Shown here: in pieces, positions 35,545 through 45,700 of the stretch
How the letters are laid out: every line of letters starts with the position of its first letter
How positions within the stretch are numbered: the stretch's first letter is position 1
DNA from: Enterococcus moraviensis ATCC BAA-383
GTDB lineage: Bacteria; Bacillota; Bacilli; Lactobacillales; Enterococcaceae
Assembly (NCBI RefSeq): GCF_000407445.1
Contig: NZ_ASWB01000001.1
Location: 124,001 to 188,000, forward strand
Reading direction: 5' to 3'
Length of the DNA: 64,000 nucleotides
The notes under the pieces: generated by a model
What the model was told of the DNA's origin: nothing
The model's input: the letters and a program-made list of their open reading frames with translations, nothing else
Databases searched by the model: none
Translations under genes and position numbers: made by a program

Positions 35545-36278
35545 ATAACAATATAAAAGATAAAGTTGTCGTTATTACAGGTGCTTCATCTGGAATCGGA
35601 GAAGCAACAGCCCAACGATTGATTGAGAATGGTGCAAAAGTAGTTTTAGGTGCCAGAAGAGAAGAACGATTGAAAGAACTTGTCAAAAAGTTCGGTGATA
35701 ATAGTACGTATGCCGTGACAGATGTTTGTAAACTAAAAGAGGTAGAAACACTTGTTCAAGTTGCGAAAGAAAAATTCGGAAAAGTCGACGTGTTATTTGC
35801 AAATGCAGGGATTATGCCAGCTTCAAATATGAGTGAATTGAAAACAAACGAATGGAATGACATGGTTGATATTAACATCAAAGGCGTGCTGAATTCATTA
35901 GCAGCAGTTTTACCAGAATTCACAGCCCAAAAATCAGGTCATGTGATTACAACAAGTTCTATTGCAGGACTCAAAGTCTTTCCCGGGAATAGTGTTTATA
36001 CTGGAACGAAACATGCAGTACGTACCATTATGGATGGTTTTCGGATGGAATCCGCAATGGAAGGGATGAATATTCGCACAACAACTCTTTATCCAGGAGC
36101 AATTGCAACGGAATTGCTTGAAACGATTTCCACGCCAGAAGTAAAAAGCGGGATGGAACAATTCTATCAAATTGCCATCACACCAGATGCAGTAGCACAA
36201 ACAGTCTTATTTGCTATTTCTCAACCAGAATCAGTCGCGATAACTGAAATGACGATATTACCTACAAAACAAGCGTAA
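35541..36278 (+). CDS. short-chain dehydrogenase/reductase (SDR)
   Basis: The 245-residue classical SDR has the Rossmann motif 'TGASSGIGEATAQRL', 'NAG' in 'LFANAGIMPAS', the catalytic Ser in 'VITTSSIAGLK' and YxxxK in 'YTGTKHAV'. An Arg-rich helix after the first beta-alpha-beta ('GARREERLKEL') suggests NADPH. It is the last gene of the flavodoxin-cupin-CMD-MFS-SDR run and ends at a terminator. It probably reduces a carbonyl compound. Confidence 0.93.
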   Translation: MNNNIKDKVVVITGASSGIGEATAQRLIENGAKVVLGARREERLKELVKKFGDNSTYAVTDVCKLKEVETLVQVAKEKFGKVDVLFANAGIMPASNMSELKTNEWNDMVDINIKGVLNSLAAVLPEFTAQKSGHVITTSSIAGLKVFPGNSVYTGTKHAVRTIMDGFRMESAMEGMNIRTTTLYPGAIATELLETISTPEVKSGMEQFYQIAITPDAVAQTVLFAISQPESVAITEMTILPTKQA

Positions 36279-36300
36279 TCAGGATCATATTGCGTACAAT

Positions 36301-36349
36301 AAAGAAAGTAGAACCGGTAAGGATTTATTTGCGGCTCTCTTTCTTTTTT
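36301..36349 (+). terminator. Terminator after the SDR gene
   Basis: AAAGAAAG...CCG pairs imperfectly with CGG...CTTTCTTT, followed by TTTT. Confidence 0.65.
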
Positions 36350-36470
36350 GTCTCTATATACTAAATTTTTATTTAAATTTCCAGGAAAAGGAATGATGCT
36401 AAGGTGAATTCAATGTAAAATAGTATAAACAGTCACGATTAATGTTATTAATCAGAGAAAGTAGGACATT

Positions 36471-37157
36471 ATGAAAAAAAGAGCGATATTGATTATCCAT
36501 GGGTTCGGTGGAGATGAGAAAGAGATTCTCTATCTACATGATTTCTTAAAGCAAAGCAGCCTTGATTCGTTTTGGATTCAACTCACTGGGCATGATGGAA
36601 ACAAAGAAAATTTTTCGAAAGTGACCTATGATCAGTGGCAGTTGGATATCGAAATGAAACTAGATGAATTAGAACAAATTTATGAGCGTATTACCTGTGT
36701 GGGTTTTTCGATGGGGGGCTTATTGACGATCCATGCAGCAGATAGAGAATCTATTGATCAATTTATTCTATGTAACACACCAATCTATCTTTATAACGTC
36801 GGAATCATAACCCAAGACATCGTAAAGGGGATAGCGTTAAACAAACAGGAGACACTGGGCTACTATTTTGATTCAACAAAAGAAATCTCAATTCATTCGT
36901 GCCTGCAGTTCTTATCGTTACTTAAAAAAACAAAGAAGAAAATAAAACGCGAAACACAAACAGCGTTGAATAAAAAAGTTCTAATTTTACAAAATAGACA
37001 AGACGAAACGACCTACTATAAAAGTGCTTATTTTCTTGCAAAAGCCATTAATGCAAAAGTTTCTCTAAAAATATATGAGAATGGTAGGCACCAGCTTTTC
37101 TTAGGTGAAAATAAAAAGTTTGCGGTGGAAGATATAAAACAATTTATTTTAAATTGA
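36471..37157 (+). CDS. alpha/beta hydrolase (carboxylesterase Est type)
   Basis: The 228-residue alpha/beta hydrolase has the oxyanion segment 'ILIIHGFGGDEKEI', nucleophile S80 in 'CVGFSMGGLL', an acid in 'LQNRQDETTY' and the catalytic His in 'YENGRHQLF'. The small cap and length match Est30-like carboxylesterases and monoacylglycerol lipases. It is cytoplasmic and alone between two terminators. The natural ester is unknown. Confidence 0.88.
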   Translation: MKKRAILIIHGFGGDEKEILYLHDFLKQSSLDSFWIQLTGHDGNKENFSKVTYDQWQLDIEMKLDELEQIYERITCVGFSMGGLLTIHAADRESIDQFILCNTPIYLYNVGIITQDIVKGIALNKQETLGYYFDSTKEISIHSCLQFLSLLKKTKKKIKRETQTALNKKVLILQNRQDETTYYKSAYFLAKAINAKVSLKIYENGRHQLFLGENKKFAVEDIKQFILN

Positions 37158-37184
37158 TTATGGTAAGGTACAATTCAATAGTTG

Positions 37185-37227
37185 ATCCTCATTCTAGGTT
37201 TCTCATCTAGTCAATGAGGATTTTTTT
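37185..37227 (+). terminator. Terminator of the hydrolase gene
   Basis: ATCCTCATT (37185-37193) pairs with AATGAGGAT (37213-37221), with an inner CTAG/CTAG, then seven Ts. Confidence 0.85.
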
Positions 37228-37284
37228 GTTAAGAAAAGAGCAAAGCTCGTCAATTTAAATAACGTATAAAGTGACCTTTTTGGT

Positions 37285-37294
37285 GAAACGTTTC
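37285..37294. promoter_or_regulatory. LacI-type operator O2 (upstream)
   Basis: GAAACGTTTC is a perfect palindrome with the central CG typical of LacI-family operators. A second copy lies 115 bp downstream, and the flanks (TGAAACGTTTCTA versus TAGAAACGTTTCA) are exact reverse complements. Confidence 0.75.
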
Positions 37295-37351
37295 TATCTA
37301 TTAGAGCAGGCGTTCTGTTATACCAAGAGATTAATGCTGGTTAAAACGGAA

Positions 37352-37365
37352 AGAAAACGCTTGCT
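37352..37365 (+). promoter_or_regulatory. Candidate cre site (CcpA)
   Basis: AGAAAACGCTTGCT agrees with most positions of the cre consensus (GNAANCGNTNNC core) and overlaps the -35 box, which would give glucose repression. Confidence 0.45.
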
Positions 37366-37389
37366 TTTGATTTGAATTGGGAATATAAT
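37361..37389 (+). promoter_or_regulatory. Promoter of the beta-glucan oligosaccharide operon
   Basis: TTGCTT (37361-37366) and TATAAT (37384-37389) are separated by 17 bp. Confidence 0.7.
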
Positions 37390-37399
37390 CATTTTTGTA

Positions 37400-37409
37400 G
37401 AAACGTTTC
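37400..37409. promoter_or_regulatory. LacI-type operator O1 (at the transcription start)
   Basis: A second GAAACGTTTC lies 11 bp after the -10 box, where repressor binding would block initiation or elongation. It is probably bound by the LacI-family protein encoded at 46046-47017. Confidence 0.8.
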
Positions 37410-37435
37410 ACTAAATAATATTGAGGAGTGGAAGT

Positions 37436-38677
37436 ATGAAATCATGGAAAAAGCTTTGCTTACTTGGAACAACATTATTTGCAACTGTAGGTGTGATGGC
37501 AGCCTGTTCTTCGGGAAATAAAGAAAGCGCTTCGGATGAATTGACGTTTTGGTATATGGGTGATGGTGATCAGGGAATCAAGCCGATTGTAGATGAATTT
37601 TCGAAAGAATCAGGAATCCAGGTCAAAATCCAGAGTATTCCGTGGTCTACCTCAAGGGATAAATTACTCACAGCAGTTGCTTCAAAAGAAGGTCCTGATG
37701 TTGTTCAAATGGGTACAACCTACATGAGTGAATTTGTTGATGCTGGTGCGTTGATGGATATTACAGAAGACGTAAAGAAAAGCGATGTTATGAAGTCTGA
37801 TAATTTCTTTGATGGCTCAGTAAAGACAACGACATTTAATGACAAGAATTATGCTGTTCCTTGGTATACGGAAACTCGTGGATTGTATTATAGAAAAGAT
37901 TTATTAGAAAGTGTCGGGTATAAAGAGGCGCCAAAAACATGGGACGAATTAGCTGATGCTGCAAAAAAATTAGCTGCTCGTGGGGATAATAAATATGGAT
38001 TTGGAGTAGAACTCAAGGAACCAACATTTGGTTTTATGTTTGCCCGTCAAAATGGTTCTGAATTATTTGATAAAAAAGATCAACCATTATTTAATGAACC
38101 AGAAATGATCGATGCTTTAAAATTTTTGGATAAATTAGTACAAGATGGTTCTGCTCCTAAAACGGATCTAGGCTTAGAAATCGGTCAAAGTTTTGGAGGT
38201 GAAGGTGTTGTGCCAATGTTTATCAGTGGTCCATGGATGATTAACAGTATTAAAGATTCAGCTCCTGATATAGATGGAAAATGGGGTGTAGCTGAATTGC
38301 CAAAAGGTCCTGTAAACAATATGTCTGTAACAGGTGGAGCCAACTTAGCTGTTTTCAATAGCTCTAAGAAAAAAGAAGAGGCAATGAAATTGATCGAATA
38401 TCTTTCAAAACCTGAAAATCAAACGAAATTTTTTGAAAATACAAATTCACTTCCAACGAATAAAGAGTCATGGAATGCGGATGTATTCAAAAATGATCCA
38501 CTGATTTCAGTGTTTGGTAAACAATTGAACGAATCACAACCAATGCCGCTACTAAAACAATGGGATGAAATTTCTCAAAACTTTATGAAGCAATGGGAAC
38601 AAGTCGTAGTTAGTGGCAAAAACCTCCAAGAAGCAATGGATGAATTAAATGAACAAACAGCAAGCTTGATTAAATAA
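37436..38677 (+). CDS. sugar ABC transporter substrate-binding lipoprotein (predicted sophoro-oligosaccharide binding)
   Basis: The 413-residue family 1 binding protein has a lipoprotein signal with lipobox 'VMAACSS' and the conserved opening 'ELTFWYMGDGDQGIKPIVDE', followed by 'GPDVVQMGTTYMSEF' and 'MFISGPWMINSI'. GAGGAG selects ATG 37436; the TTG at 37421 lies within the ribosome-site region. It heads an operon with two permeases, a GH3 and a GH94 enzyme, as in the Listeria innocua locus for beta-1,2-gluco-oligosaccharides. No ATPase gene is present, so a shared MsmK-type ATPase is expected elsewhere. Confidence 0.9.
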   Translation: MKSWKKLCLLGTTLFATVGVMAACSSGNKESASDELTFWYMGDGDQGIKPIVDEFSKESGIQVKIQSIPWSTSRDKLLTAVASKEGPDVVQMGTTYMSEFVDAGALMDITEDVKKSDVMKSDNFFDGSVKTTTFNDKNYAVPWYTETRGLYYRKDLLESVGYKEAPKTWDELADAAKKLAARGDNKYGFGVELKEPTFGFMFARQNGSELFDKKDQPLFNEPEMIDALKFLDKLVQDGSAPKTDLGLEIGQSFGGEGVVPMFISGPWMINSIKDSAPDIDGKWGVAELPKGPVNNMSVTGGANLAVFNSSKKKEEAMKLIEYLSKPENQTKFFENTNSLPTNKESWNADVFKNDPLISVFGKQLNESQPMPLLKQWDEISQNFMKQWEQVVVSGKNLQEAMDELNEQTASLIK

Positions 38678-38689
38678 CTGTAGGGAGAG

Positions 38690-38767
38690 AAAGGAATAAA
38701 AGTATAGAACCGATCGTTTATTATTTCTTTGTTAAATGATAGATAGGGACTGATCTTTTATTCCTTT
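38690..38767 (+). other. Intra-operon inverted repeat (RNA processing or partial terminator)
   Basis: AAAGGAATAAAAG (38690-38702) is a perfect 13-bp inverted repeat with CTTTTATTCCTTT (38755-38767). The loop can form an inner hairpin ATCGTTTA/TAAATGAT. It lies between the binding-protein gene and the permease genes, a usual place for a structure that lowers downstream expression or protects the upstream mRNA 3' end. Confidence 0.65.
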
Positions 38768-38793
38768 TATTGATTTGTAAGGAGGAAAGAAAC

Positions 38794-39678
38794 ATGAAAA
38801 AATCAAAATCACCTTATTTTTTTATTGCACCAGCAGTTGCTTTGCTACTTATTTTTTCGATCATACCGATTTTTATTGCGGTAACGATTAGTTTCACAGA
38901 TATGAGTTTAGCTGGTTTGGCCGATTTTTCTAGAATCAATTTTGTTGGTTTTGACAATTACTTAAATATATTCAATGATAAAGTTTTTGGTCAAGCAATG
39001 TTCAATACCGCTTACTACGTCATAATTGGCGTCCCACTCGTCATTATTTCTTCTTTAGCATTGGCCATTATGATCAATTTTGGTGAGAATAAATTTTTCT
39101 CCTTTATGCGTTTAGTTTTCTATAGTCCATCGATCACAAATACCGTCGCTGTCTCTGTAGTTTGGATGTATTTGTACAATCCTACGATTGGCTTATTAAA
39201 TCATTTATTATCTTACTTAAATATCGGCCCAATCATGTGGCTGACAGATCCAAGTACATCGAAACTTTCATTGATCATTATCGCAGTGTGGAAAGCAATT
39301 GGATTAAACATGTTGATTTTTCTAGCTGCAATCCAAGGTATTCCCAAAGAATATTATGAAGCTGCTGAAATAGACGGTGCGAATAAATGGCAACAAATTT
39401 TAAAGATAACAATTCCCTTATTAAAATTTTCAATTTTCTTTGTAACAGTAACAACACTGATCGGTTGGTTCCAATTCTTCGATGAACCGTTTGTCATGAC
39501 GAAAGGCGGTCCATTAGATAGTACATTGTCTGTGGCATTATTTATTTACCAAAGAGGATTTCAATATAATAAATTTGGCTATGCAGCAGCAGGCTCTGTT
39601 ATTTTATTTATTGCGATCATCATTGTGACCAGTATTCAAATGAGAATTCAAACAAAACAAAAAGAGAATGAAGGATAA
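38794..39678 (+). CDS. sugar ABC transporter permease (MalF/UgpA type)
   Basis: The 294-residue protein has six membrane helices and the EAA loop that contacts the ATPase ('YYEAAEIDGANKWQQILKIT', 'IPLLKF'). AAGGAGG places the start at ATG 38794; the frame begins 8 codons earlier. It forms the importer channel with the permease encoded 12 nt downstream. Confidence 0.93.
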   Translation: MKKSKSPYFFIAPAVALLLIFSIIPIFIAVTISFTDMSLAGLADFSRINFVGFDNYLNIFNDKVFGQAMFNTAYYVIIGVPLVIISSLALAIMINFGENKFFSFMRLVFYSPSITNTVAVSVVWMYLYNPTIGLLNHLLSYLNIGPIMWLTDPSTSKLSLIIIAVWKAIGLNMLIFLAAIQGIPKEYYEAAEIDGANKWQQILKITIPLLKFSIFFVTVTTLIGWFQFFDEPFVMTKGGPLDSTLSVALFIYQRGFQYNKFGYAAAGSVILFIAIIIVTSIQMRIQTKQKENEG

Positions 39679-39690
39679 GGAGGACATAAT

Positions 39691-40521
39691 ATGAATTCAC
39701 ATAAAAATGCTCAGATGAGTTTCAAACTTTTTATTGGCATCCTTTTAGGCGTTCTAGGTATTATGACGTTCTTCCCTTTTCTATGGATGATTTTTTCTTC
39801 ATTCAAAACAAATGCTGAGATCAACCAGATCGTACCGAGTTTATTTCCTAAGAATGCAACATTTGATAACTTCAAAGAGTTGTTTCTCAGATTGAATTTT
39901 GGCACATATTTAAAAAATACATTAATCATTACAGCTTGCTCTTTTGTCGGACTATTATTAAATGCAATGGCAGGCTATGGCTTTGCTAAGTTTGATTTTA
40001 AAGGGAAGAATGGATTGTTTCTGATGGTTTTAGCAACAATGATGATTCCTGGACAAGTAACGATGATTCCTGTGTATTTATTACTGAACTCTGTAGGATT
40101 GACCAATACATTGATCGGGATTGTTTTGCCAGGTTTGGCAGGTGCGTTTGGGATTTTTTTATTCCGACAATTTATGAATACCATTTCAAATGAAATGCTT
40201 GAAGCTGCTCGATTAGATGGGGCTAGTGAATGGTACATTTTTTTCAAAATCATTTTACCTGTCAGTCGCCCGATTCTAGCTGTTCAAGGGATTTTAACCT
40301 TTATCGGTGGTTGGAATTCATTTTTATGGCCGTTGATCATTGCAAACGATGAAAAATATTATACGTTATCTGTCGGTTTGCAACTACTTCAAGGTCAACA
40401 TGGAAATAATTATGCATTGCAAATGGCTGGGGCAACATTTATGGTCATCCCAATTTTGATTGTCTTTTCGATTTTTCAAAAGTATATTTTACAAGGCTTT
40501 AATGTTTCTGGTATTAAATAA
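39691..40521 (+). CDS. sugar ABC transporter permease (MalG/UgpE type)
   Basis: The 276-residue protein has six membrane helices and the EAA motif 'EMLEAARLDGASEWYIFFKI' followed by 'ILPVSRPILA'. It pairs with the MalF-type permease just upstream. The C-terminal 'FQKYILQGFNVSGIK' is the typical end of this family. A GGAGG site precedes ATG 39691. Confidence 0.93.
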   Translation: MNSHKNAQMSFKLFIGILLGVLGIMTFFPFLWMIFSSFKTNAEINQIVPSLFPKNATFDNFKELFLRLNFGTYLKNTLIITACSFVGLLLNAMAGYGFAKFDFKGKNGLFLMVLATMMIPGQVTMIPVYLLLNSVGLTNTLIGIVLPGLAGAFGIFLFRQFMNTISNEMLEAARLDGASEWYIFFKIILPVSRPILAVQGILTFIGGWNSFLWPLIIANDEKYYTLSVGLQLLQGQHGNNYALQMAGATFMVIPILIVFSIFQKYILQGFNVSGIK

Positions 40522-40567
40522 CCGCAATAAAATAAACCAAAATTAAAAAAAGAAAAGGTGGATGATG

Positions 40568-42715
40568 ATGGAACAAAAACAATTGTTTGACTTACTAAAA
40601 CAAATGACGGTAGATGAAAAAGTAGGTCAGTTACTTCAATTAGCAGCAGAATTTTATTCTGAAAAAGCAGAAGAAAAAACAGGACCTATGACAGATCTTG
40701 GGCTGAGCCATGAGGATATCAACAATGCAGGAACAACACTTGGTATTTCTGGTGCAAAAGAAGCGATTCGTGTGCAAAAAGCGTATATGGAACACAATCG
40801 ATTAGGAATCCCAACGATTTTAATGGCAGACATCATTCATGGTTTTCGAACAATTTTCCCGATACCCCTTGGCTTAGGAAGTTCATGGGATTTAGAAGCA
40901 GCCAAAAAAGTAGCAGAAGTTTCAGCAAAAGAAGCAGCAGTTTCTGGTTTACATGTAACATTTTCTCCTATGGTCGATTTAGTTCGTGATCCTCGTTGGG
41001 GTCGTGTGATGGAGTCAACAGGAGAAGATCATTTCTTAAACAGCCGCTTTGCTGAGGCATTTGTTAAAGGGTACCAAGGAGAGGACTTGAAAAATGACTT
41101 TTTTAGAGTCGCAGCTTGCGTGAAACATTTTGCCGCCTATGGTGCGGCAATTGGCGGACGAGATTATAATACGGTCAATATGTCTGAAAGGCAATTACGA
41201 GATAGTTATTTACCTGGTTATAAAGCAGCGCTTGATGCTGGAGCGAAATTAGTGATGACGTCATTTAACACAGTTGATGGCATTCCTGCTACAGGAAATA
41301 AATGGTTGTTTAGAGATGTATTAAGAAAAGAATTTGGGTTTGATGGTGTCGTGATTTCTGATTGGGGCGCTATAATCGAATTGATTCCCCATGGTATTGC
41401 ACAAGATAAAAAACAAGCGGCAGAGCTAGCGATCAAAGCTGGCGTTGATATAGAAATGATGACAACCTGTTATACGGAAAATCTAAAAGAATTGATTGAG
41501 GAAAAAACAATTGATGAAGCGATTCTTGATGAAGCAGTTTTAAGAATTTTAACACTAAAAAATGACTTAGGTCTGTTTGAAAATCCTCACAGAGGAGCAG
41601 ATGTCGCTTTAGAAAAAGAAGTTGTTTTGTCGAAAGAACATCGTGAAATAGCAAAAGATGTTGCAAAAAAATCGATGGTATTGCTAAAAAATGACTCTAT
41701 TTTACCATTATCCAAACAAGAAAATATTGCGCTGATAGGACCAGCCGCTGATTCACATGACGTTATCGGGGTTTGGTCTTGGCAAGGGAAGAAAGAAGAA
41801 GCCGTTTCATTAGCAGAAGGCGTTCAGCAACTTGGTGCTGAATATCTAATTGGAACAGAGACTTTTGATTATTTTAATCCAAGCGAAGCTGCGATCACTG
41901 AAGCGATTGCATTAGCACAAAAAGCAGATACAGTCGTTTTAGCACTTGGGGAAGAAGAGTGGATGAGCGGTGAAGCATCAAGCCGTAGTGATATACGTTT
42001 GCCTCAGGCCCAACTAGATTTATTCAAAGCAGTTCAAGCTGTTAACGAGAATGTAATTGTAACGCTTTACAATGGTCGTCCGTTAGATTTGCAAGGAATC
42101 GATTCAGCAAAAGCGATTGTTGAAGCGTGGTTTCCTGGAACCGAAGCGGGCACAGCGCTAGCCGATATTTTATATGGAGAGTACAATCCAAGTGGTCGTT
42201 TGAGTATGTCATTTCCAGAAACAGTCGGGCAAGTTCCTGTTTATTATAATTATGATAATACTGGTAGACCATATAAACCAGGTGATGAAAAATATGTATC
42301 GAAATATTTAGATGTTTCCAATTTTGCGAAATATCCTTTTGGTTTTGGTATGAGTTACAGTGACATTACGTATAAAGATCTTAAACTAAGTACGAATGAA
42401 ATGACAAGCGATGAAACAATTACCGCTTCCATCACATTAGAAAATCAATCTGATATAACTGGGCAAGAAACAGTACAATTGTATATACGAGATCAAGTTG
42501 GTGAAGTTGTTCGGCCAGTAAAAGAACTAAAAGGTTTTGAAAAAATAACCATAAAGGCACATGAGAAAAGGACTGTAGAATTTACAATTACAGAAGACCT
42601 ATTACGGTATGTTCACAGCGATCAATCAGTTACGAGCGATGCTGGAATATTCGACATCATGATTGGTGCAAATAGCAGAGATGTCGAAACAGCTACAGTC
42701 AAATTAGTGAAATAG
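40568..42715 (+). CDS. glycoside hydrolase family 3 beta-glucosidase
   Basis: The ~715-residue intracellular enzyme (no signal peptide) has the GH3 N-terminal barrel with nucleophile D265 ('GVVISDWGAI') and substrate residues in 'HFAAYGAAIGGRDYN'. The C-terminal sandwich ('EEWMSGEASSRSDI') and a fibronectin III-like domain ('TGQETVQLYIRDQVGEVVRP') follow. Three consecutive ATGs occur; AAAAGGTGG fits ATG 40568 best. Together with the GH94 phosphorylase it would hydrolyse short beta-gluco-oligosaccharides, probably sophorose, to glucose. The gene order matches the Listeria beta-1,2-glucan oligosaccharide locus. Confidence 0.93.
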   Translation: MEQKQLFDLLKQMTVDEKVGQLLQLAAEFYSEKAEEKTGPMTDLGLSHEDINNAGTTLGISGAKEAIRVQKAYMEHNRLGIPTILMADIIHGFRTIFPIPLGLGSSWDLEAAKKVAEVSAKEAAVSGLHVTFSPMVDLVRDPRWGRVMESTGEDHFLNSRFAEAFVKGYQGEDLKNDFFRVAACVKHFAAYGAAIGGRDYNTVNMSERQLRDSYLPGYKAALDAGAKLVMTSFNTVDGIPATGNKWLFRDVLRKEFGFDGVVISDWGAIIELIPHGIAQDKKQAAELAIKAGVDIEMMTTCYTENLKELIEEKTIDEAILDEAVLRILTLKNDLGLFENPHRGADVALEKEVVLSKEHREIAKDVAKKSMVLLKNDSILPLSKQENIALIGPAADSHDVIGVWSWQGKKEEAVSLAEGVQQLGAEYLIGTETFDYFNPSEAAITEAIALAQKADTVVLALGEEEWMSGEASSRSDIRLPQAQLDLFKAVQAVNENVIVTLYNGRPLDLQGIDSAKAIVEAWFPGTEAGTALADILYGEYNPSGRLSMSFPETVGQVPVYYNYDNTGRPYKPGDEKYVSKYLDVSNFAKYPFGFGMSYSDITYKDLKLSTNEMTSDETITASITLENQSDITGQETVQLYIRDQVGEVVRPVKELKGFEKITIKAHEKRTVEFTITEDLLRYVHSDQSVTSDAGIFDIMIGANSRDVETATVKLVK

Positions 42716-42729
42716 ATAGGAAGAGTGAG

Positions 42730-45700
42730 ATGACATATCAAAAACGAACAATTGAAAATGGCGGAACAGTGTTCTCATTTTTAGAAACGGGAGATCTATA
42801 CGAAATTTTATCTGGCTCGATCATGGTAAATCAACTTCACGGTAATCCGCTGGATGGAAGTTGTAATCAACTTTATTTACGAGTACATGATCAAAATGGT
42901 ATTCAAACAGCCCCAATGATTGGTTCAAACTCAGCGAGCACATTTTATATCAACAAAAATCAAGCAACATGGTCTGGACAGTTCTTAGGTATAAACTACC
43001 AAGTTGATTTTCAAATCAGCGAAACGGGTGTCTGGTTTTGGCAGGTTAACCTAACGGGTTCTGGTCAAAAAGTGGATGTGTTATACGGGCAAGATATCGG
43101 CAACGCCACAAAAGGTGCAGTGCGATCAAATGAAGCGTACATGTCACAATATGTGGACCATCATGTTTCAAAAGAAGAGGGATCGATTACGATTTCTTCT
43201 CGTCAGAATCAGCCACAAGATGGCAATTTCCCTGTAGTCGAACAAGGGAGTTTGAATTCATTAGTCGCTTTTTCTACAGATGGGTATCAATTTTTTGGTC
43301 GCCAATACAAGGAGACAAATCAAGCACAGGCATTAAAGCAAGATTTTCTAGCAAATGAAGTGTATCAATATGAGTTTGCGTATATCGCCTTACAAACTCA
43401 AATGTGTATTGTAAGTGAAGAAACCAAAATCGTTTTTTATGGTACAACCATCAAAAATCAAAGTACAGTAATTGAACACCCGTTGCTATCAAAAGTAGAG
43501 ATAAAAAAAGCCTATGATTCCTTAAATTGGGAGGACAGGGTTAAGGCGGGAAGTGAGAGTTTCAAAAATTTAGGAGAACCGATCACGGGGGAACCTTTAA
43601 CGGATACAGAGCTGGATGACTTATTTCCTAAGCAGGAACAAGTGGAGAGAATCAATGGAAAAGTTGCTTCTTTCTTTACTGACGATTACCACCACGTGGT
43701 ATTAAAAGAAAAAGAAATTAATATGGAAAGAGCGCATGGACACATTTTACTAAGTGGTACAGAATTGGATGTAGAGCAACCAGAATTAAGTACAACGGTT
43801 TACATGTATGGTCTTTTTAATTCTCAAATTGTTTTAGGCAATACATCGATGAATAAATTAATGAGCAATAGTCGTAACTCTTTAAATATCATGAAACAAT
43901 CCGGCCAAAGAATCTATATCAAAATGGGAGAGCAGTGGCGAATATTAACGATGCCATCTGCATTTGAGATGGGATTAAACTCTGCTACGTGGTATTATAA
44001 ATTAGAGAATGATATAATCATTGTGAGAACATTCACGTTGAATGACACAAAAGAAATCCGTATGGAAGTAAGTAGCCAAAATGGAAGAAAATATACTTTT
44101 GCCATAACCAATCAGCTTGTTATGAATGCGGACGAAGAAGAGCCGGCATTTAACGTAACAGAAGGAAATGGACTGATCAAAGTCACAGCAACAACAGATT
44201 CAGTTATCCACGAAGAATATCCAGATTTAACTTATTATGTTTCACTAGATAAGCCTTTTGAGCTGACTGATGAGCGTTTGTTTTTATCCAGTGTTTCGGA
44301 GGAAACGCTAACTCTTTTTGTTGTTGAATCTCAAGCAGCATTTTCTATGCGGATTCAAGCCAACATGACGGGTGCGCCATTTCAAGACACAATGACTACT
44401 TATGAAAAAGAAAATCATGATTTCTTAGCTTTTGTAAATGGTTTGTTAAATAACTTTGAACTGACGCATCAAACGGAACCTGTTGAATCAATGAACAGTT
44501 TATCCCGTTGGTACACACACAATATGTTAGTCCATTACCTTTCGCCTCATGGACTGGAACAATACGGCGGAGCTGCCTGGGGAACGAGAGATGTGTCTCA
44601 AGGCCCAACAGAATTTTTCCTAGCTGTGAATAAACCGGAAGTTGTGCGATCCATCCTAAAAAATGTTTATGCAAATCAATTTAATGATGATGGAAACTGG
44701 CCACAATGGTTTATGTTTGATCGTTATGAAAAACAAAAAGCGGATGAAAGTCATGGCGATGTAATCGTCTGGCCGATGAAAATTGTAGCGGACTATTTAA
44801 CGAAAACAAAAGATTTTACTATTCTTGATGAAGAAATTCCGTATACAGATCGGAAAACCTATGGAAAAACAGAGAAGACTGTTTCCTTGTTTAATCATGT
44901 GAAAAAAGAAATCCAATTCATTGAGGATAATTTTTTAGAGGGAACCTATCTCTCTTGTTATAGTGACGGCGATTGGGATGATACGCTACAACCATATGAT
45001 AGTAAATTGAAAAAATATATGGCCAGCAGTTGGACGGTAGCATTGACGTATCAAGTAATCAAAAAATTATCTCAGTTATTAGTAGAAGTCGACAGTGCTT
45101 ATGGAAAACACTTAGCAGAACTAGCGACGAATATCAAACAAGATTTTGAAAATTATATTTTATCGACTGACACGATTCCAGGATTTGTTTATATGGAGGA
45201 TACGGAACATGTGGAATTTATGATCCATCCAACAGACAAAAAAACAGGAATTCAGTACCGTTTATTACCAATGACACGGAGTATGATCGCTGAATTACTA
45301 ACAGTAGAACAAGTCCAACAGCATTATGCTATCATTAAGGAACATTTACAATTTCCTGATGGGGTTCGTTTGATGAATCGCCCTGCTACTTATCAAGGTG
45401 GGGTGAGCACGAACTTTAAACGGGCGGAGCAGTCTGCAAATTTCGGACGGGAAATTGGTCTACAGTACGTCCATGCGCATATTCGTTTTACTGAAGCCAT
45501 GGCAAAACTTGGAAAAGCAGATGAAACATGGCAAGCATTATCTATCATTAATCCTATCCAAATAAGAGATCATGTGCAAAATGCAGAAATCCGTCAGGCA
45601 AATGTCTATTTTAGTAGTTCTGATGGAGATTTTAAAACGAGATACGATGCGCAAGCCAATTTTGATCAACTGAAAACAGGAAGTGTTGGAGTAAAAGGTG

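Noticed and set aside
37283-37296. GAAACGTTTC read as a cre site for CcpA
   Set aside because: The arms sit one base closer to the central CG than in the cre consensus. It fits a dedicated LacI operator better, and a separate cre-like site is at 37352-37365.
44396-44674. Minus-strand open frame opposite the GH94 gene
   Set aside because: It lies wholly inside a well-supported long gene, has no ribosome site, and its product shows no protein-like pattern.
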